Of a stretch of DNA of 46,876 nucleotides, positions 1-8,032 are shown in pieces; positions within the stretch are counted from its first letter, which is position 1; each line of letters starts with the position of its first letter. Below the pieces are notes generated by a model that had not been told where the DNA came from, searched no databases, and saw only the letters and a list, made by a program, of their open reading frames with translations. Where the stretch lies: the NCBI GenBank assembly GCA_944324265.1, contig CALUVS010000014.1, forward strand, positions 1 to 46,876, written 5' to 3'. The DNA comes from an uncultured Traorella sp. Lineage in GTDB: Bacteria > Bacillota_I > Bacilli_A > Erysipelotrichales > Erysipelotrichaceae. The position numbers were made by a program, and so were the translations under genes.

Positions 1-118
1 AAAAATAAAAAAATTCTCAAGCGATTTGAAATCGATGAGAAATACATTGATTCGACATCCAGAGCAGCGACAAAGGGGCTATAGTTATACAAATCGTTAA
101 AAGTTAAGGTTGCTTCAT
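1..118 (-). pseudogene. Possible frameshifted 5' end of a gene leaving the left edge
   Basis: On the minus strand an AGGAGG ribosome site stands 5 bases before an ATG at 118, but that frame stops after four codons (M-K-Q-P). The neighbouring frame, sharing the last base of the ATG, is open for about 38 codons to the window edge and reads like protein (E-A-T-L-T-F-N-D-L-Y-N-Y-S-P-F-V). One base added after the start codon would join the two. A good promoter lies upstream. I do not recognise the product. It could equally be a leader peptide or chance; only about 40 codons are visible. Confidence 0.25.
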
Positions 119-134
119 AACACCCTCCTAAAAC

Positions 135-177
135 AGACCTCATGGTCTATTATAGTCAAAGCAGACTGACTAGTCGA
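135..177 (-). promoter_or_regulatory. Minus-strand promoter with a palindrome at the start site
   Basis: Reading leftward, TCGACT (172-177), a 17-base spacer and TATAAT (149-154) make a good sigma-A-type promoter. A short palindrome, AGACC-TCAT-GGTCT (135-148), sits where transcription would begin and could be an operator or a leader hairpin. It points at the possible frameshifted gene at the left edge. Confidence 0.5.
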
Positions 178-233
178 CATTATTTTTGTGAAATTTATCT
201 GAAATATTGGAAACTGTTTCCGCTGGCAATTCT

Positions 234-305
234 AGGGGAATACTTGAAAATGCTTTTTATTGATGATAAACTTTTATCATACATAAAGTGTTTTTATCAT
301 GCATA
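234..305 (+). promoter_or_regulatory. Promoter and operator-like repeats of the polysaccharide operon
   Basis: The block AGGGGAATACTTG, 18 bases, then GATAAACTTTT (234-275) contains TTGAAA (244-249), a 17-base spacer and TAAACT (267-272). The same block with the same spacing lies before the second c-di-GMP operon (11807-11848). A perfect inverted repeat, ATGATAAA/TTTATCAT (263-270 and 273-280), covers the -10 box. A second copy of the right-hand part, TTTTATCATRCATA, follows exactly 20 bp later (272-285 and 292-305). This arrangement suggests a dimeric regulator plus an extra half site. The leader from about 279 to 398 shows no recognisable c-di-GMP riboswitch. Confidence 0.6.
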
Positions 306-398
306 TAATTAATTGATATTTTCCTTTAAATAGAAAATGAATCAGAGGAGATATTTGTTTATAGACAATAGATTTTTTTATTTTCTGGAGGTGATGAA

Positions 399-1094
399 AT
401 GAATGAAGTGTATCGAGAAGAAAAGAAATATCTGATGAACTTATTGGATATGGTTCAGCTTTCGATGCTGCTTGAATCGGTCATGATCCAGGATGTTCAT
501 AATGGAGCACAAGGATATCGCATTCGCTCACTCTATTTTGATACAATTGATGAAAAGGATTATGAAGAAAAATTGGATGGCATTGAAAAACGCAGAAAAA
601 TTAGACTGCGCATTTATGATCCTGATAATGATTTTGCCATGCTGGAAATGAAACAGAAAGAGGGAGCTTATCAGAAAAAGCGATCGCTTCGCTTATCAAG
701 AGAAGATGCAATTGAGGTTTCAAAGGGAAACTATAACTGTTTATTGAATTATGAAGATCCCTTTGCAATAGAATGTTATGGATTGATGCATTGGCAATGC
801 TATCGTCCGAAAACAATTGTGGAATATAAACGCAAAGCCTTTATTGCGAAAGAAAATCGGATTCGAATTACTTTTGACAGTGAAATCAGAGCCACAGAAA
901 CAAATTTAGATCTATTTAGTCATAATCTGAATATGTATCCTGTATTGGATATGTTCAACAGTGTGCTGGAAGTCAAATACAATGGATTTCTGCTGAGCTA
1001 TATCAAAGATCTGGTCAATGAGAGCAATCGCTCAGAGTTATCTGTCAGCAAATATTGTTTGGCCAGAAGTGCAAGCATGAAGTTTGGGTTTTAA
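399..1094 (+). CDS. VTC-domain protein (polyphosphate polymerase-like)
   Basis: This 231-residue protein fits the bacterial VTC family, a branch of the triphosphate-tunnel (CYTH-like) fold whose yeast member Vtc4 makes polyphosphate from ATP. The tunnel motifs are all visible: E-E-K-K-Y near residues 7-11, the basic strand R-R-K-I-R-L-R (65-71), E-x-K-x-K (83-87), V-E-Y-K-R-K, and the late acidic strand V-L-E-V-K-Y. There is no signal peptide or membrane segment, so it should act in the cytosol. A strong GGAGGTGA site sets the start. It is the first gene of a long operon; VTC, DUF4956 and CotH genes are commonly neighbours in bacteria. Whether it polymerises phosphate or uses a triphosphate substrate for another purpose cannot be told from sequence. 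Confidence 0.85.
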   Translation: MNEVYREEKKYLMNLLDMVQLSMLLESVMIQDVHNGAQGYRIRSLYFDTIDEKDYEEKLDGIEKRRKIRLRIYDPDNDFAMLEMKQKEGAYQKKRSLRLSREDAIEVSKGNYNCLLNYEDPFAIECYGLMHWQCYRPKTIVEYKRKAFIAKENRIRITFDSEIRATETNLDLFSHNLNMYPVLDMFNSVLEVKYNGFLLSYIKDLVNESNRSELSVSKYCLARSASMKFGF

Positions 1095-1108
1095 GGGGAG
1101 GAATGGTT

Positions 1109-2554
1109 GTGAGAAAGAAATGTTTGAATATTTTCTTATCGATTTCCCTGATTCTGTGCGTGAGTGCCTGTACATCTCAGGTGCAATTATCTGAACCACA
1201 GAATGTTACTGCAGTTTTATCGGCAGATAATACGGTTGAACTTCATTGGGAAGAGGTAGAGGAAGCAGAAAATTATCGTATCTATCGAAAAAATGAGGAC
1301 GATGAGAGCTTTCGCTATTTGATTGATGTCAGTGATACTTCGTATCAAGATAAACGAGTAGATGCCGGAGAAAGTTATATTTATAAAGTGAGTGCATTAA
1401 ATGCCAAAGAGGAATCAGAGGCATCGGTGAGTGCTGTTGTTGAGATTACAGGACAGCCAGTGATACAGGAACCTATTGTCTTGACTGCACCGACCATTAC
1501 CTCTGTAACGGCAATGGATAAATACACGAATGTCATCATTTTTGAAGATGAAAATGAAGATTGTACTTATCAGATCATGCGCTCAACAAGTCAAAATGGT
1601 GAATATGAATTAGCAGGAACGACAGAAGATAAAGCTTTCTACGATGAAGCTTACGGCACAAGTTATTATTACACTGTAAAAGCAATAAAAGAGAATTCAG
1701 AAAGTGAAGCTTCTGAGCCTGTTCTTACCGGTACCAATGCAAAGCAGGTTGTTGGGGTTCCAGTCATCATGTATCACGAATTTGTAACTGAAGAAGATTT
1801 AGCAAATGGTGTTCTTTTTGATGAATATGCTATTTATAAAGATGAATTTGAAAGTGATCTGAAATGGTTAAAAGAAAATGGCTATACAACGATTACAACT
1901 AAAGAACTGATTAATTATTTAGAGGGAAATGGCACACTTCCGGAAAAGCCGATTATCTTGACAATCGACGATGGAAAATATGGAGTATATAAAAATGCTT
2001 ATCCGCTTTTGCAAGAATATGACATGAAAGCAGTTTTGGCTGTCATTGGTGAAAGAATTCAAACTGCTACTGAAAACCCAGAGACACGCACAGATCCGCA
2101 AGCACCATATTGCACATGGGAAGAAATTGCAGAGATGTCACATTCCGGACATGTGGAGATTATCAGTCATACTTATGGTTTACATGTATACAATCATGAT
2201 AATCGTCAAGGGGCAAATACCGCAGAAGGAGAAACAAGTGAAGAATATTTTCCAGCTGCTTATGAGGATTATCGAACAATAAAATACTATTTTGAAAAAT
2301 ACAATATAGAGTTACCATTTTCTCAATGTTATCCATATTCCATCAGAAGTGATGAAGCGGATGATGCTTGGCTGGACAGCGGATATAAACTTTTACTTTC
2401 AGGAGACAGTGTAGAGGCTCGTGCAAGTCATTACAATTTTTTCATACAAGAAGCTGGAATAAATCATGAATCTGCTTTGATGCGTAGGCTTGTTCGCATG
2501 CATGGAACATCATTGAGTGAATATATTCTTGATGCCATTGAAGAAGACAGTTAG
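1109..2554 (+). CDS. Lipoprotein with two FN3-like domains and a NodB polysaccharide deacetylase domain
   Basis: I start this gene at GTG 1109, 7 bases after GGGGAGG; an ATG two codons earlier is too close to that site. The N-terminus is a lipoprotein signal with lipobox V-S-A-C (Cys21), so the protein should be anchored on the outer face of the membrane. Two fibronectin type III-like repeats follow (about residues 28-110 and 125-210), then a polysaccharide deacetylase (CE4/NodB) domain starting at G-V-P-V-I-M-Y-H. Catalytic motifs are T-I-D-D-G, with Ile where Phe is usual, and S-H-T-Y-G-L-H for metal binding. It probably removes N- or O-acetyl groups from the polymer made by the operon's glycosyltransferase, as PgaB or IcaB do in other systems. 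The substrate is inferred. Confidence 0.85.
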   Translation: MRKKCLNIFLSISLILCVSACTSQVQLSEPQNVTAVLSADNTVELHWEEVEEAENYRIYRKNEDDESFRYLIDVSDTSYQDKRVDAGESYIYKVSALNAKEESEASVSAVVEITGQPVIQEPIVLTAPTITSVTAMDKYTNVIIFEDENEDCTYQIMRSTSQNGEYELAGTTEDKAFYDEAYGTSYYYTVKAIKENSESEASEPVLTGTNAKQVVGVPVIMYHEFVTEEDLANGVLFDEYAIYKDEFESDLKWLKENGYTTITTKELINYLEGNGTLPEKPIILTIDDGKYGVYKNAYPLLQEYDMKAVLAVIGERIQTATENPETRTDPQAPYCTWEEIAEMSHSGHVEIISHTYGLHVYNHDNRQGANTAEGETSEEYFPAAYEDYRTIKYYFEKYNIELPFSQCYPYSIRSDEADDAWLDSGYKLLLSGDSVEARASHYNFFIQEAGINHESALMRRLVRMHGTSLSEYILDAIEEDS

Positions 2555-2564
2555 GGGGAAAAAT

Positions 2565-3260
2565 ATGAATCGAATATTATTGGAATTATTTGAAAATACA
2601 GGACAATTGATGCCGCAAGATATTATTCTGCGTTTGGTGATGGCAACTATCATTGCAGTATTTATTTTTATTTCTTATGCTTTATCTCATGAAGGAAGCA
2701 TTTACAGTAAAAAGTTTAACGTTTCTTTAATGGCTTTGACAATCATTACCACTACTGTCATGATTGTTATCGGCAATAATATTGCTTTGTCATTAGGGAT
2801 GGTCGGTGCGTTGTCTATTGTACGTTTCCGTACAGCAATTAAAGATTCACGAGATACAATTTACATATTCTGGACAATTGTAGCCGGAATTTGCTGCGGT
2901 GCCGGAGATTTCCTAGTGGCTACAGTGGGCAGTATCTTTACATTCTTGATTTTATTGATTTTCGGTCGAATCAGAAATGATAATCGAATGTTGATTGTTA
3001 TTCGCGGCGCTCGAGTAAACGAAGAACGAATTGAAGCTTTGATTTTCCAATATTTTGAACGAAAAGCAAATTTGAGAGTAAAGAATACGACAGATACCAG
3101 CATCGAATTTATTTATGAAATCAGTAAGCGTGTGATGGATCGCACTGAGAAAAAACATAAAGAAGATGCAAAGAAAAAAAGCTTTGTTGATGCTTTATAT
3201 GAAATCGGCAATATCGAATACTGCAATATTGTTATGCAGAATGATGAAATCAGCAGTTAA
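2565..3260 (+). CDS. DUF4956 family membrane protein
   Basis: This 231-residue integral membrane protein has about four or five hydrophobic segments (roughly 21-40, 52-87, 100-137) and a soluble C-terminal half of about 90 residues. The stretch G-A-L-S-I-V-R-F-R-T-A-I-K-D-S-R-D-T, between membrane segments, is the hallmark of DUF4956. The family has no established biochemical role that I can name, but it is recurrently found beside VTC and CotH genes, as here. The charged R-x-R-x-x-x-x-D-x-R loop is probably functional. The start is ATG 2565 after AGGGGG, only 10 bases after the upstream stop, which implies one transcript. A role in transport or assembly of the polymer or its phosphate-containing substituent is a guess. 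Confidence 0.8.
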   Translation: MNRILLELFENTGQLMPQDIILRLVMATIIAVFIFISYALSHEGSIYSKKFNVSLMALTIITTTVMIVIGNNIALSLGMVGALSIVRFRTAIKDSRDTIYIFWTIVAGICCGAGDFLVATVGSIFTFLILLIFGRIRNDNRMLIVIRGARVNEERIEALIFQYFERKANLRVKNTTDTSIEFIYEISKRVMDRTEKKHKEDAKKKSFVDALYEIGNIEYCNIVMQNDEISS

Positions 3261-3295
3261 TTGTTAATAGATTATATTGCAAAGGAGGTGCAAAG

Positions 3296-4753
3296 ATGAA
3301 ATATAAATTGATGGGGATTGTATCTATGATATGTTTATTGATCAGCGGCGTTGTGTTGACATCTGCAAAAAGTGATAATCCCAACAATCGAATTCATCAG
3401 CACCTGACAGCACAAGTTACCAGTGAGGATTGTGAGGGAGAGGAAGAATTCTGTACTCATTTGCCTCTGGTTATCATTGATACAGGCGGTGAAGAAATAC
3501 CAGGGGAACCAATTCGTGAAAATGGTTCTACAAGCTTTACCTTAACAGATGAAGGTGAAACCATGCTTTCTGCGAAAATTTCGATTATCAGTGATGAAAC
3601 AAAAGTACATCATTTAACCGATGAACCAGATTTAGAAAGTAATATTTTAATTCGAATCCGCGGAAATTCTTCTCGTAATTTTGATAAAAAAGGCTATTTA
3701 GTACGTTTGACTGACAGTGATGGTACTTATCGCAATGAAGAAGTGATGGGAATGGCAGCACACTATGAATGGGCTTTGCATGGTCCTTATTTGGATAAAT
3801 CCTTGATTCGAAATTATATGTGGTATAACATTGCGGGAGAAATTATGGATTATGCTCCCAATGTTCGATTTTGTGAAGTTGTATTAAATGGAGAGTATAT
3901 TGGACTATATGTCATGACAGAAACCATTACGAATGGTGAAGATTGCCGTGTGAATATATCAAAACCTGTTGCCGGATTAAATCAGACAGGCTATGTACTT
4001 CGATTAGATCGTGGCAGTAATAATTCTATGAAAAACTTAGATACTTTTACACATTATTCATTACGTAATTTACAGGAAATTGACATTCAATATCCTCGTT
4101 TTGGTGATCTGACTCCTGAATTAATAAATGCAATTGAACAGGATTTTTCAAATTTCGAAAAAAGTTTGTATTCATTTGATTATGATACCGATAATTATGG
4201 TTATTTCTATGATATCAATGTTTCCTCTTTTGTCGATTATTTTATAATCAACGAATTTACAACTAATTATGATGCAGGCTGGTTATCAACTTATGTTTAC
4301 AAAGATATTGGTGGAAAATATAATATGGTTATTTGGGATTTTAATTCAGCCTGCGATAATTATTCAGATTCTGTATTAAATCCTATGCATTTTGAAATGC
4401 AGTATAATATTTGGTACTATATGCTGACAAAAGATGAAAATTTTACAGATGAAATTATAAATCGATATAGAGAACTTCGAGAAACATATTTGAGTGAAGA
4501 TTATTTATATAACTACATTGATAAAACTGTTGCTTATTTAGGAGACGCTATTGATCGTAACTTTGAAGTTTGGGGCTATACTTTTGAAGAATTTTTCCCA
4601 TTAGAACCTGATGAACGTAATCCAAAGAATTATGAAGAAGCAGTCCAACAAATAAAGGATTTTATTCATGTGCGTGGTGAATGGATGGATGAGAATATTG
4701 AAATATTGCGTCAGTATAGTCATGAATCCAAAAATAAGAAATTTAATCATTAA
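3296..4753 (+). CDS. CotH kinase family protein, secreted or anchored
   Basis: This 485-residue protein has an N-terminal hydrophobic signal or anchor (residues 5-23) and a CotH domain. CotH proteins have an atypical protein-kinase fold; Bacillus CotH phosphorylates spore-coat proteins. Visible family landmarks are R-I-R-G-N-S-S-R-N-F-D-K-K (120-132), L-D-K-S-L-I-R-N (166-173), F-I-I-N-E-F-T-T-N-Y-D (316-326) and W-D-F-N-x-x-x-D (347-354), whose Asp348 and Asp354 would bind metal and ATP. No sporulation gene is nearby; the neighbours are polysaccharide genes, so a spore-coat role is unlikely. An extracellular kinase-like domain beside a VTC protein suggests phosphoryl-group chemistry on a cell-surface polymer or protein. 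That is inference. Start follows AAGGAGGTG. Confidence 0.85.
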   Translation: MKYKLMGIVSMICLLISGVVLTSAKSDNPNNRIHQHLTAQVTSEDCEGEEEFCTHLPLVIIDTGGEEIPGEPIRENGSTSFTLTDEGETMLSAKISIISDETKVHHLTDEPDLESNILIRIRGNSSRNFDKKGYLVRLTDSDGTYRNEEVMGMAAHYEWALHGPYLDKSLIRNYMWYNIAGEIMDYAPNVRFCEVVLNGEYIGLYVMTETITNGEDCRVNISKPVAGLNQTGYVLRLDRGSNNSMKNLDTFTHYSLRNLQEIDIQYPRFGDLTPELINAIEQDFSNFEKSLYSFDYDTDNYGYFYDINVSSFVDYFIINEFTTNYDAGWLSTYVYKDIGGKYNMVIWDFNSACDNYSDSVLNPMHFEMQYNIWYYMLTKDENFTDEIINRYRELRETYLSEDYLYNYIDKTVAYLGDAIDRNFEVWGYTFEEFFPLEPDERNPKNYEEAVQQIKDFIHVRGEWMDENIEILRQYSHESKNKKFNH

Positions 4754-4773
4754 ATGAAAGGAAGGGATATACC

Positions 4774-6909
4774 ATGAAAAAATTTATTATTGCGGCATGT
4801 ATAGTGGTAATGTCCCTTTTTATATGGAATTATGCTTATTATCATTTAGGAATTTATATAAGTTTGAATCCCGATGCACCTGTCACTACTTTTATGACAA
4901 CAGATGAAGATACAATTTATATGGAAAAGGATGGCGAAATGGCCCCTTTTGAAATCCGTGGTGTAAATATGGGGGTAGGACTTCCGGGAAAATGGGCGAC
5001 GGATTATGCGATTGATAAAGAAACCTATCTGCGCTGGTTTGAATGGATTCAAGACTTGGGTGCTAATACGATTCGTGTTTATACGATACTGCAGGATGAT
5101 TTTTATGATGCCTTTTATGAATACAATAAGGATCGAGAAGATCCATTGTACTTGATTCATGGAGTATGGGTGAATGATTATGTACAGAATTCTCATCGTG
5201 ATGCGTATGATGATGATTTTCGTCAGACATTATTGGATGATTGTCGAACAGTTGTGGATATACTTCATGGACAGAAAAATTTATCTTTAGGTTATGGATT
5301 AGGTTCAGGTACTTATCGCAGTGATATTTCTCAATGGGTGATTGGTTATATTTTAGGTGTTGAATGGGAAGATGTAACAGTAGTTTATACAGATCATAAA
5401 TATCCGGAACGCAATTCATATCAAGGCACTTATATGTATACGACAGAGGATGCAACATCGTTTGAAGCCATGCTTTGTGAGATTGGAGATAAAATCATTG
5501 AATATGAATCCAATCGATACAAAGAGCAGCGTTTAGTTGCTTTTTCCAATTGGCCGACAACCGATCCTTTTGATTATCCAGAGGATATTACAGAATTCTT
5601 TATGAAATGCGCCAAAGTCGATGTCGAACATATCCAAACTACAGAGAAATTTATTTCGGGTCATTTTGCTTCATATCATGTATATCCGTATTATCCGGAT
5701 TATTTGAATTATGAAAATGATATTCGTGGCTTTTCTTATACCGATGATGGACGTTTAAACACGTATTTGACTTATTTGAAACGTTTGACTGAACACCACG
5801 ATATTCCGGTTGTTATTTCTGAATATGGTGTCTCAACGGGACGAGGCATGGCGCAGCGAGACTACAATACAGGGCGAAATCAGGGTCATATGTCAGAAGA
5901 TGAACAGGGTCAGGCGATTATTGAGTGTTATGAAGATATCATGGAGGCAGGATGTGCCGGCAGTATTGTCTTCACATGGCAGGATGAATGGTTCAAACGT
6001 ACATGGAACACGATGCATGCGGTAGATCTGTTAAATACGCCTTATTGGAGTGACTATCAGACCAATGAACAATATTTTGGATTATTAGCTTTTGATCCGG
6101 GTGAAGAGGAAAGTGTCAGCTATGTGGATGGAGATGTCAGTGAATGGGAAGAAAGTGATATTGTCTCTGTCAATGGAGATACTTCTATATCCATGAAATA
6201 TGATGAGAAGTTTATTTACTTTATGATTCATAAAGAAGATTTTTCTGAATCTGATCAATTATATATTCCGATTGATATTACACCAAAAACTGGCAGTACG
6301 TATTGTGAAAATTATGATCTCACTTTTGAAAATGCATCTGATTTTTTGATTGTCATTGATGGAAGGGAAAATAGCCGTGTATTGGTGCAGGAACGTTATG
6401 AGGTACTGCGTGCAATGTTTTTGCATGAAACAGAAGATAGAGATGCTTTTATTGATCCAGTAGATAAAGACACACCTGTTTTCAAACCAATTCACTTGAT
6501 GCTTCAAACAGCGACACCGCTGCTGACAGGAAATTGGCAGGCTTCTTCTGAAACTTATGAAACAGGTCTATTGACTTATGGCAATGCCAATCCAAGTGAT
6601 GAAGATTTTAATTCTTTGGCTGATTTTATTTTTAATGGTGAATACATTGAAATTAAATTGCCTTGGCAGTTATTGAATTTCGCTAATCCATCTGAAATGA
6701 TGGTGCATGATGATTATTATGAAAACTATGGTGTGGAATATATTCACATTGACGAACTGCAGGTAGGAATTGCCGACAGTGAAAATGCAGAATACCGTAT
6801 CCCAATGGATTCTTTCGCATTAGAAGGATGGGGAAGAAATGTTACTTATCATGAAAGATTAAAAGAATCTTATTATATTCTGAAAGATTATTGGGCATCG
6901 ATTGATTAA
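4774..6909 (+). CDS. Membrane-anchored glycoside hydrolase-like protein with DOMON/CBM9-like C-terminus
   Basis: The 711-residue product begins with a signal anchor (residues 3-20), so the bulk is extracellular. Residues 55-400 look like a clan GH-A (GH2/GH5-like) TIM barrel: E-I-R-G-V-N-M-G opens it, G-A-N-T-I-R-V-Y-T marks beta-2, G-Y-I-L-G-V-E-W (Glu197) is a likely acid/base strand, and V-V-I-S-E-Y-G (Glu350) a likely nucleophile strand. The residue before Glu197 is Val rather than the usual Asn. The C-terminal third contains V-D-G-D-V-S-E-W, typical of DOMON/CBM9-like carbohydrate-binding domains. A polymer-trimming hydrolase is common in exopolysaccharide operons (BcsZ, PelA, PslG). The bond it cuts is unknown. 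Confidence 0.7.
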   Translation: MKKFIIAACIVVMSLFIWNYAYYHLGIYISLNPDAPVTTFMTTDEDTIYMEKDGEMAPFEIRGVNMGVGLPGKWATDYAIDKETYLRWFEWIQDLGANTIRVYTILQDDFYDAFYEYNKDREDPLYLIHGVWVNDYVQNSHRDAYDDDFRQTLLDDCRTVVDILHGQKNLSLGYGLGSGTYRSDISQWVIGYILGVEWEDVTVVYTDHKYPERNSYQGTYMYTTEDATSFEAMLCEIGDKIIEYESNRYKEQRLVAFSNWPTTDPFDYPEDITEFFMKCAKVDVEHIQTTEKFISGHFASYHVYPYYPDYLNYENDIRGFSYTDDGRLNTYLTYLKRLTEHHDIPVVISEYGVSTGRGMAQRDYNTGRNQGHMSEDEQGQAIIECYEDIMEAGCAGSIVFTWQDEWFKRTWNTMHAVDLLNTPYWSDYQTNEQYFGLLAFDPGEEESVSYVDGDVSEWEESDIVSVNGDTSISMKYDEKFIYFMIHKEDFSESDQLYIPIDITPKTGSTYCENYDLTFENASDFLIVIDGRENSRVLVQERYEVLRAMFLHETEDRDAFIDPVDKDTPVFKPIHLMLQTATPLLTGNWQASSETYETGLLTYGNANPSDEDFNSLADFIFNGEYIEIKLPWQLLNFANPSEMMVHDDYYENYGVEYIHIDELQVGIADSENAEYRIPMDSFALEGWGRNVTYHERLKESYYILKDYWASID

Positions 6910-6926
6910 AGAAAGGGGGCATCACG

Positions 6927-8027
6927 ATGGGCGTAGAAGTTATGATTTATATTTACGGAGCAATCTGTTTCAGTATGATCATATTCAATATCGTTTATGG
7001 TATTCTGATGCGCAGAAGTGAGCCCCGAATGAATAAGAAAATCAAGCGATTGCAGAAGAAGATTGATGTACAGTTTGAAAATATTCGTGCCGGAAAACCG
7101 GTGGATTCCAAGCATTTAAATTATCTTGAGCATAAATGTAAACATGTGAATTATTTGATTGCTTTCAATGAAATATTAAATGGTATGATTGAGAAGGAGA
7201 ATGTAGTTTACAGTCAATATCTATATCAGATTCGTTCGGTAATCTTATATCTGGCTGTTTCTTATCAGAAAAAAGAAAATATGCAGGCAGGATATTTTTC
7301 ATATTTCTTAATAAAATATGCGAAGAAAACACAATTGCCGATTGATTCTATTCAAGATATTTTATTGAAATATGTAGAGAAGGATAATTTTTACTGCCGA
7401 GTGAATGCACTAGATGCTTTATATGCTTATGGCAATACCGATAATGTAGTCGAAGCCTTGAAGATTCAGGATGATCAGAAAGTCTTTGTGCATGAGAAGA
7501 TATTGACTGAAGGATTGCTTTCTTTCAGCGGCAGTCATGATGAATTGATTGCACATTTGTGGAAAGATTTCAATCAGTTCTCGGTGCATACGCAATTAGC
7601 CATCTGCAATTATATCCGTTTTTATTCAGGAAAATATAAGAAAGAAATGCTGGAAATTCTGCAAGATGAACGTCAAGATAAGGAGCTGCGTCTTTCAGCG
7701 ATTCGCTACTTTGGTAAGTATACGGATGACTCAGCTTTGAAAATTCTCTTGGCATTTGCGAAAGACAAAGATCCGGCTCATTGGGAATATGCGAATGTGG
7801 CTGTGAGCTCTTTGGCTCGCTATTCTGGACAGGAAGTAGTTGATACTTTAAAAGATGCTCTGCATAGTTCAAATTGGTATGTGCGTTATTCAGCGGCTAT
7901 CAGTCTGGAAGCTCATCATGTTGATTTCAGTGATTTGATTGATATTGTTGCCGGCAATGATCGCTATGCGCGTGAAATGCTGATGTATCGGCTGGAAACT
8001 GCTCAGCTGCAGAAGGCTAGGGGGTAG
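6927..8027 (+). CDS. Membrane-anchored HEAT-repeat protein
   Basis: This 366-residue protein has one N-terminal membrane segment (about residues 5-27), then a basic linker and an all-helical body ending in clear HEAT-like repeats (roughly 235-350) with the recurrent pattern W-Y-V-R-Y-S-A-A-I-S-L and A-x-x-x-L-x-x-x-x. The chain after the membrane segment is basic, predicting a cytoplasmic body. It lies 17 bases after the hydrolase gene and 5 bases before the glycosyltransferase gene. HEAT arrays are protein-binding scaffolds, so it may dock onto or regulate the glycosyltransferase. No PilZ domain is found anywhere in the operon, so this protein is a candidate for linking c-di-GMP to synthesis, though nothing in its sequence shows nucleotide binding. 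Confidence 0.75.
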   Translation: MGVEVMIYIYGAICFSMIIFNIVYGILMRRSEPRMNKKIKRLQKKIDVQFENIRAGKPVDSKHLNYLEHKCKHVNYLIAFNEILNGMIEKENVVYSQYLYQIRSVILYLAVSYQKKENMQAGYFSYFLIKYAKKTQLPIDSIQDILLKYVEKDNFYCRVNALDALYAYGNTDNVVEALKIQDDQKVFVHEKILTEGLLSFSGSHDELIAHLWKDFNQFSVHTQLAICNYIRFYSGKYKKEMLEILQDERQDKELRLSAIRYFGKYTDDSALKILLAFAKDKDPAHWEYANVAVSSLARYSGQEVVDTLKDALHSSNWYVRYSAAISLEAHHVDFSDLIDIVAGNDRYAREMLMYRLETAQLQKARG

Positions 8028-8032
8028 AAGAC

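Noticed and set aside
263-305. CRISPR or other short-repeat array
   Set aside because: Only two or three partial copies of a 14-bp unit, placed on a promoter; this fits operator sites, not an array.
279-398. c-di-GMP (GEMM) riboswitch in the leader of the polysaccharide operon
   Set aside because: Expected because of the gene content, but the conserved GEMM core and its tetraloop/receptor elements are not visible here or at 11852-12030.
3296-4753. Spore-coat function for CotH
   Set aside because: The neighbours are polysaccharide and c-di-GMP genes and no sporulation gene is adjacent; the family is widespread outside spores.
5063-5458. 131-residue minus-strand open frame inside the hydrolase-like gene
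   Set aside because: It lies opposite a well-supported coding region, has no ribosome site or promoter, and its residue make-up is that of an antisense shadow.
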